A DNA stretch of 58,750 bases from Bacteroidaceae bacterium (lineage in GTDB: Bacteria; Bacteroidota; Bacteroidia; Bacteroidales; Bacteroidaceae). The position numbers and the translations under genes are program-made. This document shows, one piece after another, positions 43,543 to 53,510 of this stretch. The notes beneath the pieces were generated by a model. The model saw nothing but the letters and a program-made list of their open reading frames with translations, did no database searches and was not told where the DNA came from. Every line of letters starts with the position of its first letter. The first letter of the stretch is position 1. Location of the stretch: contig JAFTEV010000082.1 of assembly GCA_017453465.1 (NCBI GenBank), positions 1-58,750 of the forward strand, in the 5' to 3' direction.

Positions 43543-44736
43543 CTAATCTGCGTAATCTGTGAAATCCGTAGTGCGGTAAGCCTCTGCCAACTGCTTCACA
43601 GCCTGCTCCACAGTGCTGCGCGGGCAACCCACATTCAGCCGCATGTACCCCTCGCCCAACGTGCCGAACATGGCACCCGAATTGAGCGCGAGGCGGGCTT
43701 TGTTGATGAAGAAGTCCTCCAGTTCGGCATGACTAAGCCCCATCGCCCGGCAATCGAGGAACACCAGGAAGCTGGCCTCCGGGCGAATCATCTTGATGGC
43801 AGGACAAACGCGGGGCAACGCCTCGGCCAGGTAGTCGATGTTCTCCTCTACGTAGGCCAACATCTGCTGCCGCCACTCATCCCCCTCGTCCGTGTAGCAA
43901 GCCCGTGCACAGTCATAGGCAAACACATTGCCCAGGTCCTGGTCCGTCCCCTCAATGTAGCTGAAGTAAGCCTTCCGCAACGCCTCGTTCAGGACGATGG
44001 CATGAGAGCACACAATGCCCGGCATGTTGAAGGTCTTCGACGGAGCCTGCAGCGTAATGGCGATGTCGCGAGCCTCCTCGCTCACCGTGGCAAAGGGCAC
44101 GTGCTCGTGGCCCGTCAAGACCATGTCGCAGTGGATTTCGTCGCTCACCACCTTCACGCCAGCCTCGGCACAAATGCTCGCCACCCTTTGCAGCGTTTCG
44201 CGGCTCCAGCAAATGCCCGCCGGATTGTGAGGATTGCACAGAATCATCAGCTTGCAGCCCTGTATGTCTCGGCGCAGGGCATCGAAGTCCATCTCAAAGC
44301 TGTCTGCCGTGCGGCGCAGCTCGTTCTGCACCACGATGCGGCCCGTGGCTTCGGGCACCAGGCGGAAGGGGTGATACACAGGCTGCTGGATGAGCACCTT
44401 GTCCCCCTTCTCCGTGAATGTCTGCAAAGCCAGGAATATGCCCGACACCACGCCGGGCACATAGCTCACCATGTCCGGCGTGATGTCCATGCCGTGCAGC
44501 CGCTTCACCCATCGGCAAATGGCCTCCTTGTAGCTCATCATGCCACACGTGTAGCCCAGTATGCCCTGCCCCAGGCGGCGGCTGATGGCCTCGGTCACAA
44601 AGGGCGGCGTGCGGAAGTCCATGTCGGCCACCCACAGGGGCAATACGTCGGTACGACCACACAGGTCCATCAAGCCCTCATATTTATAACAATCGGTGCC
44701 CTGTCGAGGCACAATCTCGTCGAAGTTGTATTTCAT
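43543..44736 (-). CDS. MalY/PatB-family pyridoxal-phosphate C-S lyase (aminotransferase fold)
   Basis: Fold-type I PLP enzyme, about 397 aa, of the MalY/PatB cystathionine beta-lyase group. The N terminus LPLWVADMDFRTPP, YVPGVVSGIF, LCNPHNPAGICW and VVSDEIHCDM are typical, and the PLP lysine is in APSKTFNMPG. It probably cleaves cystathionine or cysteine conjugates; the E. coli relative also affects maltose regulation. ATG 44736 is chosen for the family-like start MKYNFDEIVPRQGTDCYKYE. The last residues (TTDFTDYAD) are encoded by the interspersed word TTCACAGATTACGCAGATT, so the natural end has been extended or replaced by a repeat. The secreted dockerin protein follows. Confidence 0.9.
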   Translation of the reverse strand: MKYNFDEIVPRQGTDCYKYEGLMDLCGRTDVLPLWVADMDFRTPPFVTEAISRRLGQGILGYTCGMMSYKEAICRWVKRLHGMDITPDMVSYVPGVVSGIFLALQTFTEKGDKVLIQQPVYHPFRLVPEATGRIVVQNELRRTADSFEMDFDALRRDIQGCKLMILCNPHNPAGICWSRETLQRVASICAEAGVKVVSDEIHCDMVLTGHEHVPFATVSEEARDIAITLQAPSKTFNMPGIVCSHAIVLNEALRKAYFSYIEGTDQDLGNVFAYDCARACYTDEGDEWRQQMLAYVEENIDYLAEALPRVCPAIKMIRPEASFLVFLDCRAMGLSHAELEDFFINKARLALNSGAMFGTLGEGYMRLNVGCPRSTVEQAVKQLAEAYRTTDFTDYAD

Positions 44737-44773
44737 AGATTCTCCGTTTATAATTATTTTAGTTTTTTCGTTG

Positions 44774-44781
44774 CAAAAATA
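44774..44781 (-). promoter_or_regulatory. -7 element for the PLP lyase gene
   Basis: The minus strand reads TATTTTTG, 38-45 nt before the start codon, divergent from the rubrerythrin promoter. Confidence 0.5.
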
Positions 44782-44801
44782 CAAAAAAAACAATAAACAG
44801 C

Positions 44802-44833
44802 TTGCAGGAAGTGATAAATAATTCTTATCTTTG
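44802..44833 (+). promoter_or_regulatory. Promoter of the rubrerythrin-rubredoxin unit
   Basis: TTG 44802-44804, 21 nt, TATCTTTG 44826-44833, followed by a ~50-nt leader to ATG 44892. Confidence 0.75.
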
Positions 44834-44891
44834 CGCACAGATTTCCAGAGAAGCTGAATTTATTAACCACTTAAAAAACTCTAACATCATT

Positions 44892-45455
44892 ATGGTAAAG
44901 AAATGGGTATGCCCAGTATGCGGCTATGTTTATGAGGGAGAGAACCCTCCAGAGAAATGTCCTCAGTGCAAGGTTCCAGGTTCAAAGTTCAAACTGAAGG
45001 AAGAGACTGAAGGACTCCATTTTGCGTGTGAACACGAACTCGGTGTAGCAAAAGCCATCCCCGAAGGCGAAGAAGGTGCATTCGTCCTGCAAGGACTGAA
45101 AGACCACTTCACGGGCGAGTGCACCGAAGTAGGTATGTATCTGGCCATGGCTCGCCAGGCCGACCGCGAGGGCTATCCCGAAGTGTCGGAGGCATTCCGC
45201 CGCTATGCCTACGAGGAGGCCGACCACGCTTCACGCTTTGCCGAACTGCTCGGCGAAGTGGTGTGGGACACCAAGACCAACCTCAAGGCTCGCATGGAAG
45301 CCGAAGAAGGTGCCTGTGCAGCCAAGCTCGACATTGCCAAGGTAGCCAAGAAGCTCGGCCTCGACGCCATCCACGACACCGTTCACGAAATGGCCAAGGA
45401 CGAAGCACGCCACGGCGCAGGCTTCCAGGGACTCTACAACCGATACTTTAAATAA
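44892..45455 (+). CDS. Reverse rubrerythrin (peroxide reductase)
   Basis: 187 residues with domains in reverse order compared with classical rubrerythrin. The rubredoxin-like iron centre is N-terminal ([20 protein letters not shown], residues 6-25). The ferritin-like di-iron four-helix domain follows (~45-187), with ligands in [32 protein letters not shown] and [10 protein letters not shown]. Such proteins reduce hydrogen peroxide to water in anaerobes, taking electrons from rubredoxin. A rubredoxin gene lies 19 nt downstream, completing the pair. ATG 44892 excludes a 30-residue upstream extension that begins inside the promoter. Confidence 0.93.
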   Translation: MVKKWVCPVCGYVYEGENPPEKCPQCKVPGSKFKLKEETEGLHFACEHELGVAKAIPEGEEGAFVLQGLKDHFTGECTEVGMYLAMARQADREGYPEVSEAFRRYAYEEADHASRFAELLGEVVWDTKTNLKARMEAEEGACAAKLDIAKVAKKLGLDAIHDTVHEMAKDEARHGAGFQGLYNRYFK

Positions 45456-45474
45456 CCCTAACACCCCAACAGCT

Positions 45475-45636
45475 ATGCAGAAATACGTATGCGATGTATG
45501 CGGCTGGGAATACGACCCCGCCGTAGGTGTGCCCGAAGCAGGCATTGAGCCAGGCACTCCATTCGAGGAACTCCCCGACGATTTTGAATGTCCCCTCTGC
45601 TCGGTAGGCAAAGACCAGTTCTCTCCGGCAGAGTAA
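45475..45636 (+). CDS. Rubredoxin
   Basis: A 53-residue rubredoxin. Two CxxC(G) knuckles bind one iron: [18 protein letters not shown] near the N terminus and [11 protein letters not shown] near the C terminus. It is a small cytoplasmic electron carrier, placed 19 nt after reverse rubrerythrin, to which it very likely delivers electrons. Both lie between one promoter and one terminator. Confidence 0.95.
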   Translation: MQKYVCDVCGWEYDPAVGVPEAGIEPGTPFEELPDDFECPLCSVGKDQFSPAE

Positions 45637-45643
45637 CAACCAC

Positions 45644-45680
45644 AACGGGATGTGTCAACAACGAAATGACACATCCCGTT
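45644..45680 (+). terminator. Rho-independent terminator after rubredoxin
   Basis: A perfect 14-bp stem (45644-45657 with 45667-45680, AACGGGATGTGTCA) has a 9-nt loop and is followed by CTTTTTTT. Confidence 0.95.
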
Positions 45681-45788
45681 CTTTTTTTGTACATAAAGCA
45701 AGCCCTCTCCGAGGTCGAGAAAACAGCCCGTGGTGAACTGAACAGCGACGTTTTACGCCCCTCTGTTTTTATTTCTGTTAAAACACAA

Positions 45789-45870
45789 CGCGCTCACGTA
45801 GGCAATGCGTCGCTGCGGCGTAAGCAACAAAGTGGCGCACATTGCCTACGCGAGCGCGACACATTGCCAG
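45789..45870. repeat. Palindromic GC-rich repeat with 22-bp period (copy 2)
   Basis: CGCGCTCACGTAGGCAAT (45789-45806) is complementary, with one mismatch, to 45841-45858. The word TAGGCAAT (45799) recurs as TAAGCAAC at 45821, and ATTGCC recurs at 45841 and 45863, both exactly 22 bp apart. The core GCCTACGCGAGCGCG is identical to the copy at 26853-26870. Between this element and 46162 lie a short coding remnant and a terminator. Confidence 0.88.
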
Positions 45871-45981
45871 CGCAACCCGCTCGGCTTCTTTCTTTTGCAC
45901 TACGGACTGCGAATTTGGGGCACAAAAAGCATGGAAAAACTGTTGATTTTATGCTGTTTGGGATTTTTTAACAATGGGTGA

Positions 45982-46188
45982 GAGGGGGTAAACTCGGAGC
46001 AGCTGCCCTACACCATCGGCAACACCCAGCTGGTGGGCACATGGTACACGAGCGAGGGCGACAACGGCAGGATAATCATAGAACTCGTTGCTATGGATTC
46101 CCCATCCGTGCCGTCTGCCCGTGATATTTATAGGCCATCCGCTCCCGTGCTGAGCGGATGGTCTATTGCTTTCCGCATACATTTTTGA
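45982..46188 (+). pseudogene. Short coding remnant, lipocalin-like
   Basis: A 68-codon stop-to-stop frame without an early ATG. Its first 33 codons read like protein (EQLPYTIGNTQLVGTWYTSE then GDNGRIIIEL), resembling the LVGTWYxxEGxxGRI start of small lipocalin-like domains. The rest (after VAMDSPSV) looks like noise and runs through the terminator of the nuclease gene. I take it as a truncated gene fragment; chance remains possible. Confidence 0.3.
46130..46166 (-). terminator. Terminator hairpin overlapping the nuclease stop codon
   Basis: A 14-bp stem with one G-U pair (46130-46143 with 46153-46166, core CCATCCGCT/AGCGGATGG) has a 9-nt loop. Its upstream arm contains the stop codon of the AddB-like gene (46163-46165). 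Confidence 0.8.
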
Positions 46189-49066
46189 AGTCGCAGTATT
46201 TGCAGTTGTCGAGGAGGCTGGTCTTGGAGAAAGCAGTCTGCGAGCTGAAGATTTCCTGAATGACGGCCATCAGCTGCTCGTGGTAGTCGGCCTTCAGCTG
46301 CTGGCGGAAGTCGCTGATGGGTTCCTTGCCCAACTGAGCTGCTTGCATTCGCTTGGCGGGTGGCAGCTTCACGTACATCAGTTGGGGATAGACGGGCTGC
46401 CGGGTCTCGGTCTCAGTCACCACGTGGCAATAGTACAGGGCTTGCAGCAGGTGGTGGGAGCGGTTCTTCTGATCGGGGCTGAAGAGGGCCTGCAGGCTGG
46501 ATGCCGTCTGCGGACGACTGCTGGTCTTGTAATCGACAATGCGGATGTGGCCTTCGGGCGTGCGCTCATAGCGGTCTATCACGCCACCGATGCGGACTGA
46601 AACCGTGCCGTCAGCCGTGGGGACGGAGAGTTGGGCGTAGGCGGGAGCCTCCACGCCCAGCAGCGTGAAGGGGCACGCATGTGCATCGTATTGCAGCTGC
46701 ATCTTTATATAAGTAATGAGTACGTGCTTGTTGAGCAGCTGGTGACCGTTGTAGGGAAGTTGAGAGTTGAGAGTTTTGAACACATGCTTTGCAAATGCCT
46801 GGTCCACCAGCAGGGAGAGCTTCTCGGTGTCCTGCGCCATGGAGAGCAGGTAGCGGCTCTGCACTTGCCGCCCCACGCAGGGACGGTAGATTTGCTCCAT
46901 GCAGTAGTGGAGCAGGGTGCCAAACATGGCATCGTCCACGTCGTCGGAGAGTTCGTCTTCGGCCTTCATGCCCACCACGTAGTGAAGGAAGAAGCGGCGG
47001 CGGCAGTCCAGGTAGTCGTTGATGGCCGACGGCGAGAGGGTCATCTTGGCTCCGTGGTGCTGCTCGCTGTACTCGGCTTCGTAGGCCAGGCTGAAGCGGT
47101 GGTACAGCTTTTCGAGCACGGCGGGACTGCTGTAGATTTCTTCGTCTTTTTCGGGAAGGATGTCGGTGGCTGCCACCAGTGCCCGGAGCTGAATCTTCAC
47201 GCCAGGGGCAAAGAGGCGGTTCTGCTCAATCTGGAGCTGCATGAGGAAGCGCGACATTTCGCCCTGGTTCAGCCCCTCGGTGGAGCTGTTGAACATCAGG
47301 GTGACGTTTCGTGCACGTTCCAAGAGGCGGTAGAAGTAGTAGGCATAGAGGCTGGCCTGCTTCTCGATGGTGGTCATGCCGTGGAGGGCCCGCAGGGTGT
47401 AGGGGATGAAGGTGTTGTTCATGGAGATGCGCGGCATCTGGCCTTCGTTGACGGAGAGCATGATGAGGTTGTCGAAGTCGAGGTTGCGTGTTTCGAGCAA
47501 GCCCATAACCTGAAGGCCAATGGCAGGTTCGCCGTGGAAGGGGATGCTCTTGCTGCGGAGCACTCCCCGGAGCAAGCGGCTGTAGGTGTCCTTGCTGACG
47601 CTAAACGACGGCAGCGTCTCCTGAATGGTGCCAATGCGACTGACCAGCGTGTAGGCATTATAGACCGACTCGGCAAAGAGCGGCGAGGCGGACTGGAAGG
47701 AGCCGATGCGCTCGATGACGGCAGCAAGATAGCGGGTCAGCTGTTCCGCCGTGTCCTGGTGAGCAAAGACGAGAGCCAGGAAGTCGTTGGCGGCAAAGAG
47801 TTCGTCGGAGGGGAAAAGGATGGACTTTCGGTTCAGTGTGGCCAGCAGTTCGGTGGCTGTTCCGTCGGAGAGCCACACGGTGTAGGGATGTTTCAGCACG
47901 GCTGCCACCTGGGTGTATCGCCAGTTGCCCGTCTGGGTACGTCCGTGTGTCTGCAGGTCGAGCAGTGTGCAGAGGAAACTGTAGATGGGCGTGTCGGTCA
48001 GGGGAAAACCCATGGTGACATTGAGCAGCACGGAGCTGCCATCTATAGCGGAGGGAATGGCGTGCAGGACGGAGTTCAGGATTTTCTCGTTGCAGAGCAC
48101 AATGGCCGTGCGGTTGTCAATGCTGATGTCGGGCCGCTGCAGCCACTGGGTGAGGTAGCGGCTCTGGGCATCCTCCGTGGGGGCAGAGACAAAGGTGATG
48201 GACTTCGTCGTGTCGTGCCTGAAGTTGTCGTAATAGTCACGCTCGGCAAATCGGTTGGGAAAGAGTTGCAGGTTTTGCCGAATGAAGGTGCCAGCCTCGG
48301 TGTCGAGATAGGCTTTGTCGTAGTCCCAGTAGAAGACGGTGTCGCGCTCTGCCTTCAGGAACTTGAACAGCTGTTTCTCGGTTTCGCTCAACACATTGAA
48401 ACCCACGACCACGTAATGGCGTGAGGTCAACCGCTGGGCCACAGCTGCCGGGCTTTGCCTGATGGCCTCTACGACAAGGCGTTTCTGCATTCCGCCGTAA
48501 CATTTCCGCTCGGCCAGCAACGTGTCGTGAAAAGCCTGATAGACGGGATAGAGATGCTGCCAGACGGACTGGAAGTTTTCCTTCAGTGCCGTCTTTCGCG
48601 ATGCGTCGAAGCTGAAGAAGAACTGCCGAAGGGCTTCCAGCTGCTCTTCGGACAGATAGTCGAAGCTGGTCAGGTCGTCGAGGTCGCTGATGCTGGCAAA
48701 GAGTGTCTTGGCCTCGACCATGTTGTTGTCGATGTCGTCGAAATCGCTGACAAGCAGTTCGCCCCAGGCATAGAAGCGGTCGAGCGAGGTGTCTGCGCCC
48801 AGCATCTCCTGATAGACCTGATGCAGGCGGCACACCAGGTAGATGGTGTCGGCCACCGTCACGTTGCTCAGCGTGTCGAAGATGTCGCTAATCGTCACAT
48901 ACGGAGGTGTCCACAGGGGCTTGTCTCCCCCCTGAGCCACCAGCCACTGATTCATGAACAGACTGGCACGCTTGTTGGGAAACACCACCGTCACATCCGA
49001 ATAGTCACCGCCAAACAACTCGTTCATATCTTCTGCCACCAGCTGCAGAAATCCTTTACGTTCCAT
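46163..49066 (-). CDS. AddB-like PD-(D/E)XK nuclease with Fe-S cysteines
   Basis: 967 residues related to the AddB subunit of AddAB, the double-strand break resection enzyme. N-terminal region: VVFPNKRASLFMNQWL and PPYVTISDIFDTL, a helicase-like domain lacking a Walker A motif. The C-terminal nuclease domain begins SPSAINDYLDCRRRFFLHY. It has GVIDRYERTPEGHIRIVDYKTSSRP (catalytic D, then D-x-K) and ends CKYCDFKNVCGKQ. With the Cys of DYLDC the last three cysteines make the 4Fe-4S staple of AddB-type nucleases. No AddA helicase gene is adjacent on either side, although Bacteroidales usually pair them. A -7 element TATCTTTG (minus) lies at 49087-49094. Confidence 0.88.
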   Translation of the reverse strand: MERKGFLQLVAEDMNELFGGDYSDVTVVFPNKRASLFMNQWLVAQGGDKPLWTPPYVTISDIFDTLSNVTVADTIYLVCRLHQVYQEMLGADTSLDRFYAWGELLVSDFDDIDNNMVEAKTLFASISDLDDLTSFDYLSEEQLEALRQFFFSFDASRKTALKENFQSVWQHLYPVYQAFHDTLLAERKCYGGMQKRLVVEAIRQSPAAVAQRLTSRHYVVVGFNVLSETEKQLFKFLKAERDTVFYWDYDKAYLDTEAGTFIRQNLQLFPNRFAERDYYDNFRHDTTKSITFVSAPTEDAQSRYLTQWLQRPDISIDNRTAIVLCNEKILNSVLHAIPSAIDGSSVLLNVTMGFPLTDTPIYSFLCTLLDLQTHGRTQTGNWRYTQVAAVLKHPYTVWLSDGTATELLATLNRKSILFPSDELFAANDFLALVFAHQDTAEQLTRYLAAVIERIGSFQSASPLFAESVYNAYTLVSRIGTIQETLPSFSVSKDTYSRLLRGVLRSKSIPFHGEPAIGLQVMGLLETRNLDFDNLIMLSVNEGQMPRISMNNTFIPYTLRALHGMTTIEKQASLYAYYFYRLLERARNVTLMFNSSTEGLNQGEMSRFLMQLQIEQNRLFAPGVKIQLRALVAATDILPEKDEEIYSSPAVLEKLYHRFSLAYEAEYSEQHHGAKMTLSPSAINDYLDCRRRFFLHYVVGMKAEDELSDDVDDAMFGTLLHYCMEQIYRPCVGRQVQSRYLLSMAQDTEKLSLLVDQAFAKHVFKTLNSQLPYNGHQLLNKHVLITYIKMQLQYDAHACPFTLLGVEAPAYAQLSVPTADGTVSVRIGGVIDRYERTPEGHIRIVDYKTSSRPQTASSLQALFSPDQKNRSHHLLQALYYCHVVTETETRQPVYPQLMYVKLPPAKRMQAAQLGKEPISDFRQQLKADYHEQLMAVIQEIFSSQTAFSKTSLLDNCKYCDFKNVCGKQ

Positions 49067-49086
49067 GCTTTAATGTTTTTTCACGG

Positions 49087-49094
49087 CAAAGATA
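49087..49094 (-). promoter_or_regulatory. -7 element for the AddB-like gene
   Basis: TATCTTTG on the minus strand, 21-28 nt before the start codon. Confidence 0.6.
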
Positions 49095-49117
49095 GCTGTT
49101 TTCAGTGAATTTCTCCT

Positions 49118-49125
49118 TACCTTTG
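49118..49125 (+). promoter_or_regulatory. -7 element for the ABC-F gene
   Basis: TACCTTTG, 25 nt before ATG 49150. No clear TTG at -33. Confidence 0.6.
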
Positions 49126-49149
49126 CAGCTAAATTTCAAATTCATTTAA

Positions 49150-50954
<1,805 letters not shown>

Positions 50955-50969
50955 ACTATTTGTAAAAAC

Positions 50970-51003
50970 TAAATTGTCAAATTGTAAATTGTTAAATTGT
51001 CAA
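50970..51003 (+). repeat. AT-rich direct repeats in leader of the OmpH-like gene
   Basis: AAATTGT is repeated four times with 7-11 bp spacing just before ATG 51004. Related words occur before the 607-aa gene (56786-56806) and, inverted, in the rpsB-tsf gap (4395-4415). Confidence 0.7.
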
Positions 51004-51618
51004 ATGAAAAAACTCCTCACCCCCCTCTGTGCACTCAGTCTTCTCTGTGCACTCAGTGTGTCCTGCAACAACAACCAACCAAAGGAGGCAGCCGAAGATG
51101 CTGCACCGCAGACAGAAGTGAAGGCAAACGAACTGAAAATTGCCTTCGTGCTCATCGACACACTGACCAACCAGTACGAACTCTACAAGGAAGCTAGCGA
51201 CGCCTTCCAGAAGAAGCAGGCCAACGCCGAATCCACCATCAACGCCAAGGGCAAAAGCTTTGCCAACCAAGTGCAGGAATTTCAGCGCAAAGCCCAGAGC
51301 AACCAGCTCACCCAGCAGCAGTATGAAAGCGAACAGGCCCGTCTCGCCAAACTCCAGCAAGACATCCAAGACCTGCAGCAACGCCTCTCCGTCTCCCTGC
51401 AAGAAGAATACCAGAAAGAGCTCCAGGCACTCACCGACACCATCCAGAGCTTCATGAAGTCATACGCTAAAGAAAAAGGCTTCGACTTCATCCTCTGCAA
51501 ATCCTCTGGCATCGACAACGTCCTCTACGGCAACCCCCGCTACGACATCACCAACGAAGTCGTGAAAGCCCTCAACAAGCGTTACGCCAAAGAGAAGAAA
51601 ACAGAAAACAAAAAATAA
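51004..51618 (+). CDS. OmpH/Skp-like lipoprotein
   Basis: 204 residues. The signal peptide MKKLLTPLCALSLLCALSVS ends at a lipobox-like cysteine. The mature part begins with an acidic linker, then the OmpH/Skp family pattern: LKIAFVLIDTLTNQYELYKE, a long coiled coil (~65-150) and KEKGFDFILCKSSGID near the end. Skp-type proteins are periplasmic chaperones for outer-membrane proteins. The lipid anchor would tether it to a membrane. The CALSLLCALS stretch is encoded by a DNA direct repeat that is nearly identical in the gene at 56811. Confidence 0.88.
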   Translation: MKKLLTPLCALSLLCALSVSCNNNQPKEAAEDAAPQTEVKANELKIAFVLIDTLTNQYELYKEASDAFQKKQANAESTINAKGKSFANQVQEFQRKAQSNQLTQQQYESEQARLAKLQQDIQDLQQRLSVSLQEEYQKELQALTDTIQSFMKSYAKEKGFDFILCKSSGIDNVLYGNPRYDITNEVVKALNKRYAKEKKTENKK

Positions 51619-51629
51619 GTTTGAAATCC

Positions 51630-51713
51630 GAATTACGAAATCCGAAATCCGAAAGGCCGTCCGGATGGTTCGTAATTCGTAACTCGTAATTCGTAATTTG
51701 GATTTCGTAATTC
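51630..51713. repeat. AT-rich inverted repeat in the OmpH-lemA gap
   Basis: GAATTACGAAATCC (51630-51643) is the exact complement of 51700-51713. Between and around the arms the words CGTAATT and GAAATCC recur several times. It could form a long hairpin in the intergenic RNA. Confidence 0.85.
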
Positions 51714-51726
51714 GTAATTAAAAATT

Positions 51727-52290
51727 ATGTCCACAACATTCATCCTCATCATCGTCATCGCCGTGCTTGCCCTGGTGTGCATCTCCATCTACAACAACCT
51801 CGTCAAGATCCGCAACAACCGCGAAAACGCATTCGCCAACATCGACGTACAGCTCAAACAGCGTTTCGACCTCATCCCCCAGCTCGTAGCCACCGTAAAA
51901 GGCTATGCCGCCCACGAAAAAGAACTGCTCGAAAAGATTACCCAGGCACGCACAGCAGCCATGTCTGCCACCAGCATCAACGACAAGATTCAGGCAGACC
52001 AACAACTCTCCAGCGCACTGGCAGGACTGAAAGTCAGCGTCGAAGCCTACCCTGACCTGAAAGCCAACCAAAACTTCCTCCAGCTGCAAGGCGAACTGGC
52101 CGACATCGAGAACAAGCTGGCAGCCACACGCCGCTTCTTCAACTCCGCCACCCGCGAACTCAACAACGCCGTGCAGACCTTCCCCGGCAACCTCCTTGCC
52201 GGCATCTTTGGCTTCCACAAAGAACCCATGTACGAAATCCAAGCCTCCGAACGCGTGGCCATGGAGACCGCACCGAAAATTGAATTCTGA
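51727..52290 (+). CDS. lemA: LemA family protein
   Basis: 187 residues. An N-terminal membrane helix (TFILIIVIAVLALVCISIYN) is followed by the LemA core: LVKIRNNRENAFANIDVQLKQRFDLIPQL, then VKGYAAHEKELLEKITQART, and ENKLAATRRFFNSATRELNN with the C-terminal FPGNLLAGIFGFH. LemA proteins are inner-membrane, four-helix-bundle proteins of unclear function. They are frequently next to M48 metalloproteases, as here (52399), and to stress-response genes. Confidence 0.96.
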   Translation: MSTTFILIIVIAVLALVCISIYNNLVKIRNNRENAFANIDVQLKQRFDLIPQLVATVKGYAAHEKELLEKITQARTAAMSATSINDKIQADQQLSSALAGLKVSVEAYPDLKANQNFLQLQGELADIENKLAATRRFFNSATRELNNAVQTFPGNLLAGIFGFHKEPMYEIQASERVAMETAPKIEF

Positions 52291-52298
52291 AATAATTA

Positions 52299-52398
52299 GG
52301 AATGAGGAATGAGGAATTGATACTGAAAAGGCACAGTAACCATTCCTCATTCCCAATTCCTCATTCAAAATTCCTCATTCAAAATTCCTCATTCAAAA
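52299..52398. repeat. AT-rich inverted and direct repeats in the lemA-M48 gap
   Basis: GAATGAGGAATTG (52307-52319) is complementary to 52354-52366. After the second arm the 14-nt unit ATTCCTCATTCAAA repeats in tandem right up to the TTG start of the next gene, so the last repeat supplies its start region. Confidence 0.85.
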
Positions 52399-53409
52399 TT
52401 GCACTACGTCGGCATACAAACCCAAATCGACCGCAACAACAGGAACAGCATCCTGCTGCTGCTCACCTTCCCCTGCATCATCCTGGGCATGATGTGGATA
52501 TTCCTGGCACTGGTGACAGGCTTTGAAACCGTAGGCTACGACGAATACGGCTACTCACAGTCCCAATTCAACGCCGACACCGTCAACGCCAACTGGATCA
52601 CCTGCGCACCCTACGTCATCGGCGGTGTGGGCCTCTGGTTCATCATCGCCTACCTGTTCAACACACGCATGATACAGTCAGCCACAGGAGCACGCCCCCT
52701 CACCCGCAAAGAAAACCCACGCATCTACAACATCGTGGAAAACCTCTGCATCGCCGGCGGCATGGACATGCCCAAAATCAACGTCGTCGACGACCCGCAG
52801 CTCAACGCCTTCGCCTCCGGCATCAACAAAGATTCATACACCGTCACCGTCACCACAGGCATCTGCGACCGACTCACCGACGAAGAACTGGCAGGAGTCA
52901 TAGGCCACGAACTCACCCACATCCGCAACCACGACACCCAGGTACTCATCACCAGCATCATCTTCGTCGGCATCATCAGCACCGTGCTCAGCGCACTCAC
53001 CCAGTTCGTCTATCGCACATTCATCTACGGCGGATTCCGCACCACATCCAGCGACAACAAGAAAGGCAACGGCGGCATCGGTGTCATGGCCACCATCCTC
53101 GTCGCCATCGTCTGCACAGCCCTGGCCTACCTCTTCACCCTGCTCACCCGCTTCGCCATCAGCCGCCGACGCGAATTCATGGCCGACGCAGGCGGAGCCG
53201 AACTCTGCGGCAACCCCCTCGCACTCGCCTCAGCCCTCCGCAAAATCTCCAGCGACCCAGGACTCAGCCACACTGACCGCGACGACGTAGCCCAGCTCTT
53301 CATCATCCACCCCCCGCAGCTGCACCAGTCCTTCCTCAGCAGCCTTGGCTCCCTCTTCGCCACCCACCCCGACACCGCCGAGCGCATCCGCATACTGGAA
53401 CAATTCTAA
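52399..53409 (+). CDS. M48-family zinc metalloprotease (HtpX-like)
   Basis: 336 residues, integral membrane. Two N-terminal helices (~18-40 and ~75-95) precede the protease domain. The zinc motif is IGHELTHIRNHD (HExxH) and the downstream ligand EFMADAGGAEL. A pair of helices lies between them (~190-205 and ~225-250). HtpX-type enzymes degrade misfolded membrane proteins. No ATG exists near the expected start. The TTG at 52399 gives MHYVGIQTQIDRNNRNS, which resembles other family N termini, but an extended start in the repeat cannot be ruled out. The stop shares a TAATG with the next gene. Confidence 0.92.
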   Translation: MHYVGIQTQIDRNNRNSILLLLTFPCIILGMMWIFLALVTGFETVGYDEYGYSQSQFNADTVNANWITCAPYVIGGVGLWFIIAYLFNTRMIQSATGARPLTRKENPRIYNIVENLCIAGGMDMPKINVVDDPQLNAFASGINKDSYTVTVTTGICDRLTDEELAGVIGHELTHIRNHDTQVLITSIIFVGIISTVLSALTQFVYRTFIYGGFRTTSSDNKKGNGGIGVMATILVAIVCTALAYLFTLLTRFAISRRREFMADAGGAELCGNPLALASALRKISSDPGLSHTDRDDVAQLFIIHPPQLHQSFLSSLGSLFATHPDTAERIRILEQF

Positions 53410-53411
53410 TG

Positions 53412-53510
53412 CACAATCAACAATGCACAATTAACAATTTGAGTATGAAAACTTCAACAGTCAAGAGAGCAATACATATCCTAATTGTGAATTGTGCATT
53501 GTTAATTGTG
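53412..53510 (+). promoter_or_regulatory. 28-bp inverted repeat flanking the start codon of the regulator
   Basis: 53412-53439 and 53483-53510 are complementary at 26 of 28 positions, with a 43-nt loop that contains the ATG at 53445. The downstream arm and a further copy of its words (to ~53530) encode the signal peptide. The structure could hide or present the start codon. Confidence 0.7.

Noticed and set aside
45588-45971. 127-codon frame from the rubredoxin end through the palindromic repeat
   Set aside because: It crosses a strong terminator and the GC-rich repeat and has no recognisable protein features.
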